Positions 61,837-64,000 of a stretch of 64,000 nt of DNA are shown here, piece by piece. Location: contig NZ_RHOR01000007.1 in assembly GCF_003946625.1 (NCBI RefSeq), forward strand, positions 49,032 through 113,031, given 5' to 3'. The notes under the pieces are model-generated. The model was not told where the DNA came from. It ran no database searches and worked only from the letters and a program-made list of their open reading frames with translations. The translations under genes were made by a program, and so were the position numbers. How positions within the stretch are numbered: the first letter of the stretch is position 1; each line of letters opens with the position of its first letter. The stretch is from Companilactobacillus kedongensis (lineage in GTDB: Bacteria; Bacillota; Bacilli; Lactobacillales; Lactobacillaceae).

Positions 61837-62760
61837 ATGGAAGAAAGTAAGTCGCTTGCCAAGAAGACCTTGAGAAAAGGATTTCTTCTTGCTTTCACTG
61901 CATCTATGGTTTGGGGTGTTTCCGGTGCCGTTCAACAGATCGTCGCTAAAGATGCCAATATCCCTGCCATGTGGTTTGTCGGTACTAGAACTACTATTGC
62001 TGGAGTGATCTTATTGGTCATTTCACTATTCGTTCTACCAAAAAAGGAGTTTTTCTCGATCTTTAAATCGTGGAAAGATACCTTAACTTTGATAGCCTTT
62101 TCCGCTTTTGGATTGTTTGCCAATATGTATACATTCTTTTATGCGATTCAAACTGGTAACTCTTCAACCGCTACGATTCTGCAGTATTTATCACCATTAT
62201 TCGTTATGGTCGGAGCAGTCTTATTTACACACAAAAAAGTTCTAAGAATTGACGTTATTTCATTTGCACTAGCTCTATTAGGTGTTTTCTTATTAATTAC
62301 TAGAGGAGACTTTGGACACCTCTCAATTCCTTTCGTATCAGTACTTTGGGGGATTGGTAGTGGTATTACAGCGGCACTTTACATCGTTATACCACAACGC
62401 CTTATTGCTAGACATAACGGTCTACTAGTTACCGGCTGGGGAATGCTTGTCGCAGGACTCATTTCGAACTGTTTTACACCGATCTGGATTAATCCCCCTC
62501 ACCTGTCAACTAAGAGTATACTAGGTGTAGGTGCTGTTATTCTGCTTAGTAATGTTATTGCATTCTTGTTGATGGTTTTCAGTACTAAATACACTACAGC
62601 CGCTACAATAAGTATCACCGATGCGGTGCAACCATTCACCACCTTAGTATTGAGTGTCATATTCCTTGCATATAGCGTCAATTTTGTCGAAATTATCGGT
62701 TCAATAATTGTTGTCTTCGCTATTTACATTCTAAACAGGTACGATACCAACACAAACTGA
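61837..62760 (+). CDS. EamA/DMT-superfamily transporter
   Basis: 307 residues with ten hydrophobic helices in two EamA repeats (about 14-145 and 165-300). MVWGVSGAVQQIVAK at the start and TAATISITDAVQPFTTLVLSVIFLAY in the second half are characteristic. Exports or imports small metabolites; substrate unknown. Ribosome site AGGAGG. 20 bp before the D-LDH gene, so likely co-transcribed. Confidence 0.9.
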   Translation: MEESKSLAKKTLRKGFLLAFTASMVWGVSGAVQQIVAKDANIPAMWFVGTRTTIAGVILLVISLFVLPKKEFFSIFKSWKDTLTLIAFSAFGLFANMYTFFYAIQTGNSSTATILQYLSPLFVMVGAVLFTHKKVLRIDVISFALALLGVFLLITRGDFGHLSIPFVSVLWGIGSGITAALYIVIPQRLIARHNGLLVTGWGMLVAGLISNCFTPIWINPPHLSTKSILGVGAVILLSNVIAFLLMVFSTKYTTAATISITDAVQPFTTLVLSVIFLAYSVNFVEIIGSIIVVFAIYILNRYDTNTN

Positions 62761-62780
62761 TAAGGAGGTCACACCAAGTT

Positions 62781-63782
62781 ATGAAAATTTTTGCTTATGG
62801 AATTCGTGATGACGAAAAGCCATCTATGGAAAAATGGGAGAAAGAAAATTCAGATGTAGAGGTAGATTATACCGATCAATTGTTGACGCCAGAAACAGCT
62901 AAATTAGCTGATGGTGCCAACGGTGTAGTTACTCTTCAAACAACGCCTTACGAGAGAGGTGCTCTGGAGGTTCTAAAGGAACAAGGTATCCAATCTATTT
63001 CTATTCGCAATGTTGGTGTTGATAATTTTAGTTTCAAAGATCTAAATGAATTAGGATTTAAGTTAACCAACGTACCAGTTTATTCGCCAAATGCTATCGC
63101 TGAACATACGATTTTATTAATGGGACGCCTATTACGTCGTGTTCCTGAAGTCGATGTTAAATTCGATAACGGTGACTTTACATGGGCACCAACAATCGGT
63201 AAAGAATACCGTGAACAAACAGTCGGTGTTATCGGTACTGGTCATATTGGCCGTGTCGTTATAAAAATCTTGCAAGGATTTGGTGCTAAAGTCATCGCCT
63301 ATGATGTCTATCACAATCCTGATATTGAAAAACAAGGACTTTACGTAGATTCTCTTGAAGATATCTATAAACAATCTGATGTCATCACCTTGCATGTTCC
63401 ATTATTCGACAGTAACAAACATATGATCAACGAATCAGCTATCGAACAAATGAAAGACGGTGTCTTCATCGTCAATTGTGCACGTGGTGAATTGATCGAC
63501 ACTCAAGCTTTGATAAAAGGTTTGGATGACAAGAAAATCGCCGGTGCCGGACTTGATGTATTAGACAACGAAAACAGAGTCTTCGGTAAAGTATGGGGCA
63601 GCATTGATAACTTGCCAAGTTCAGATATTAAGAATTTAGCACAACGTTTAAATGTTATAATCACACCTCACAATGCCTTTTATACTGAAACAGCTGTCCA
63701 TAATATGATCAAGATTTCCTTTGATTCTAATAAAGCCTTGATCGAAGGACAAACACCAGATACCTTAATTAATACAAAATAA
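62781..63782 (+). CDS. ldhD: D-lactate dehydrogenase (NAD-dependent)
   Basis: 333 residues. NAD-binding GTGHIGRVV near residue 152; catalytic Arg in NCARGELID, Glu in DVLDNENRVFG and His in TPHNAFYTE. The NVPVYSPNAIAEHT block is standard for lactobacillar D-LDH. Reduces pyruvate to D-lactate, regenerating NAD. AAGGAGG ribosome site. Confidence 0.94.
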   Translation: MKIFAYGIRDDEKPSMEKWEKENSDVEVDYTDQLLTPETAKLADGANGVVTLQTTPYERGALEVLKEQGIQSISIRNVGVDNFSFKDLNELGFKLTNVPVYSPNAIAEHTILLMGRLLRRVPEVDVKFDNGDFTWAPTIGKEYREQTVGVIGTGHIGRVVIKILQGFGAKVIAYDVYHNPDIEKQGLYVDSLEDIYKQSDVITLHVPLFDSNKHMINESAIEQMKDGVFIVNCARGELIDTQALIKGLDDKKIAGAGLDVLDNENRVFGKVWGSIDNLPSSDIKNLAQRLNVIITPHNAFYTETAVHNMIKISFDSNKALIEGQTPDTLINTK

Positions 63783-63792
63783 TAATAAATAG

Positions 63793-63826
63793 AAGTAGTA
63801 CGACGAATTGTCGTGCTACTTTTTTT
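63793..63826 (+). terminator. Terminator after D-LDH
   Basis: AGTAGTACGAC...GTCGTGCTACT hairpin with T7. Confidence 0.85.
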
Positions 63827-63840
63827 GTGCGTTGTTTTTC

Positions 63841-63870
63841 GCTGAAGAGTTTGAGTAATTCCACCTGTTA
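63841..63870 (+). repeat. Fragment of the dispersed element (orientation A), interrupted by an intron
   Basis: TTTGAGTAATTCCACCTGTTA matches copy 7 except its second base and stops exactly where the intron sequence begins at 63871. Confidence 0.7.
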
Positions 63871-64000
63871 ATCGAGTAGGAGGTAAATTAATTACCGACC
63901 TCTCACACCACCGTACGTACGGTTCCGTATACGGCGGTTCATTAATTTAAGCATTCTTAATAGACTGGAGTTTCTTGGACATATTCATTAGTCCTAGAGA
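63871..64000 (-). mobile_element. 3' end of a group II intron, partial
   Basis: Minus strand: a domain V-like hairpin (GAACCGCCGTATACGG, then ACCGTACGTACGGTGGTG, 63940-63907) precedes a domain VI-like stem (GACCTCT...CTCCTACTCGAT), ending at 63871 with the AT typical of AY intron ends. The rest lies outside the window. Confidence 0.8.
63947..64000 (-). CDS. C-terminus of the intron-encoded reverse transcriptase/maturase, partial
   Basis: The last 17 codons before TAA read SLGLMNMSKKLQSIKNA, directly upstream of domain V, where group II intron proteins end. Too short to confirm independently; assigned by position. Confidence 0.6.
   Translation of the reverse strand, partial: SLGLMNMSKKLQSIKNA

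Overview
The window is a low-GC Gram-positive chromosome segment. I read it as a member of Lactobacillaceae, possibly the Companilactobacillus (L. alimentarius/farciminis) group; the genus is a guess from gene content. Supporting content: NAD-dependent D-lactate dehydrogenase, two C69 dipeptidases, class III fructose-bisphosphatase, T-box leaders, PyrR attenuation, SLAP-type surface repeats and an exosortase G locus. It is ordinary chromosome rather than a prophage or plasmid, but its intergenic regions are unusually rich in structure.

Layout. 1-2.6 kb: minus-strand exosortase G cluster (Firmicu-CTERM substrate, XrtG, associated glycosyltransferase). 2.9-8 kb: a short glycosyltransferase, a tyrosine phosphatase, a MacB-like ABC exporter and a zinc-ribbon membrane protein. 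8-15 kb: stand-alone ncRNA candidate, hydrolase/GDPD pair, nagA, ddl and a secreted DUF1002-like protein. 15-19.5 kb: rnhA, surface hydrolase, membrane metallopeptidase, cls. 19.5-23.7 kb: small membrane genes and a TetR/ABC exporter pair. 23.8-24.5 kb: two tandem modules that look like type I toxin-antitoxin systems. 24.6-28.6 kb: DNA glycosylase and a TetR-controlled ABC exporter. 29-37 kb: mntH, terC, AraC regulator, opuC osmolyte operon. 37-40.5 kb: CIRCE-controlled hsp20, SLAP surface protein, mazEF. 40.5-44.2 kb: asnS and an amino-acid permease, each behind a T-box. 44.2-46 kb: three paralogous small-RNA units around a LacI regulator. 46-64 kb: TetR/MFS pump, menG, PyrR-controlled uracil permease, two pepD-like genes, fbp, aldo/keto reductase, two ApbE-like proteins, NCS2 permease, EamA transporter, D-LDH, and the 3' end of a group II intron.

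Three signals stand out. (1) Three small RNAs (about 95-108 nt) share a hairpin, an unpaired C-rich linker and a terminator whose loop always exposes UCCCC. Each promoter carries TTCAYA heptamers at identical offsets (0, +11, +33), resembling a PhoP/OmpR-type box array. (2) Two tandem modules each have a covarying 5' hairpin, a hydrophobic 31-42 aa peptide and a convergent antisense RNA with its own promoter and terminator. (3) About a dozen copies of a 150-180 bp dispersed palindromic element lie in 3' intergenic regions, often as element-terminator-inverted element. Their outer stems differ in sequence but stay self-complementary. A group II intron has inserted into one copy at the right edge.
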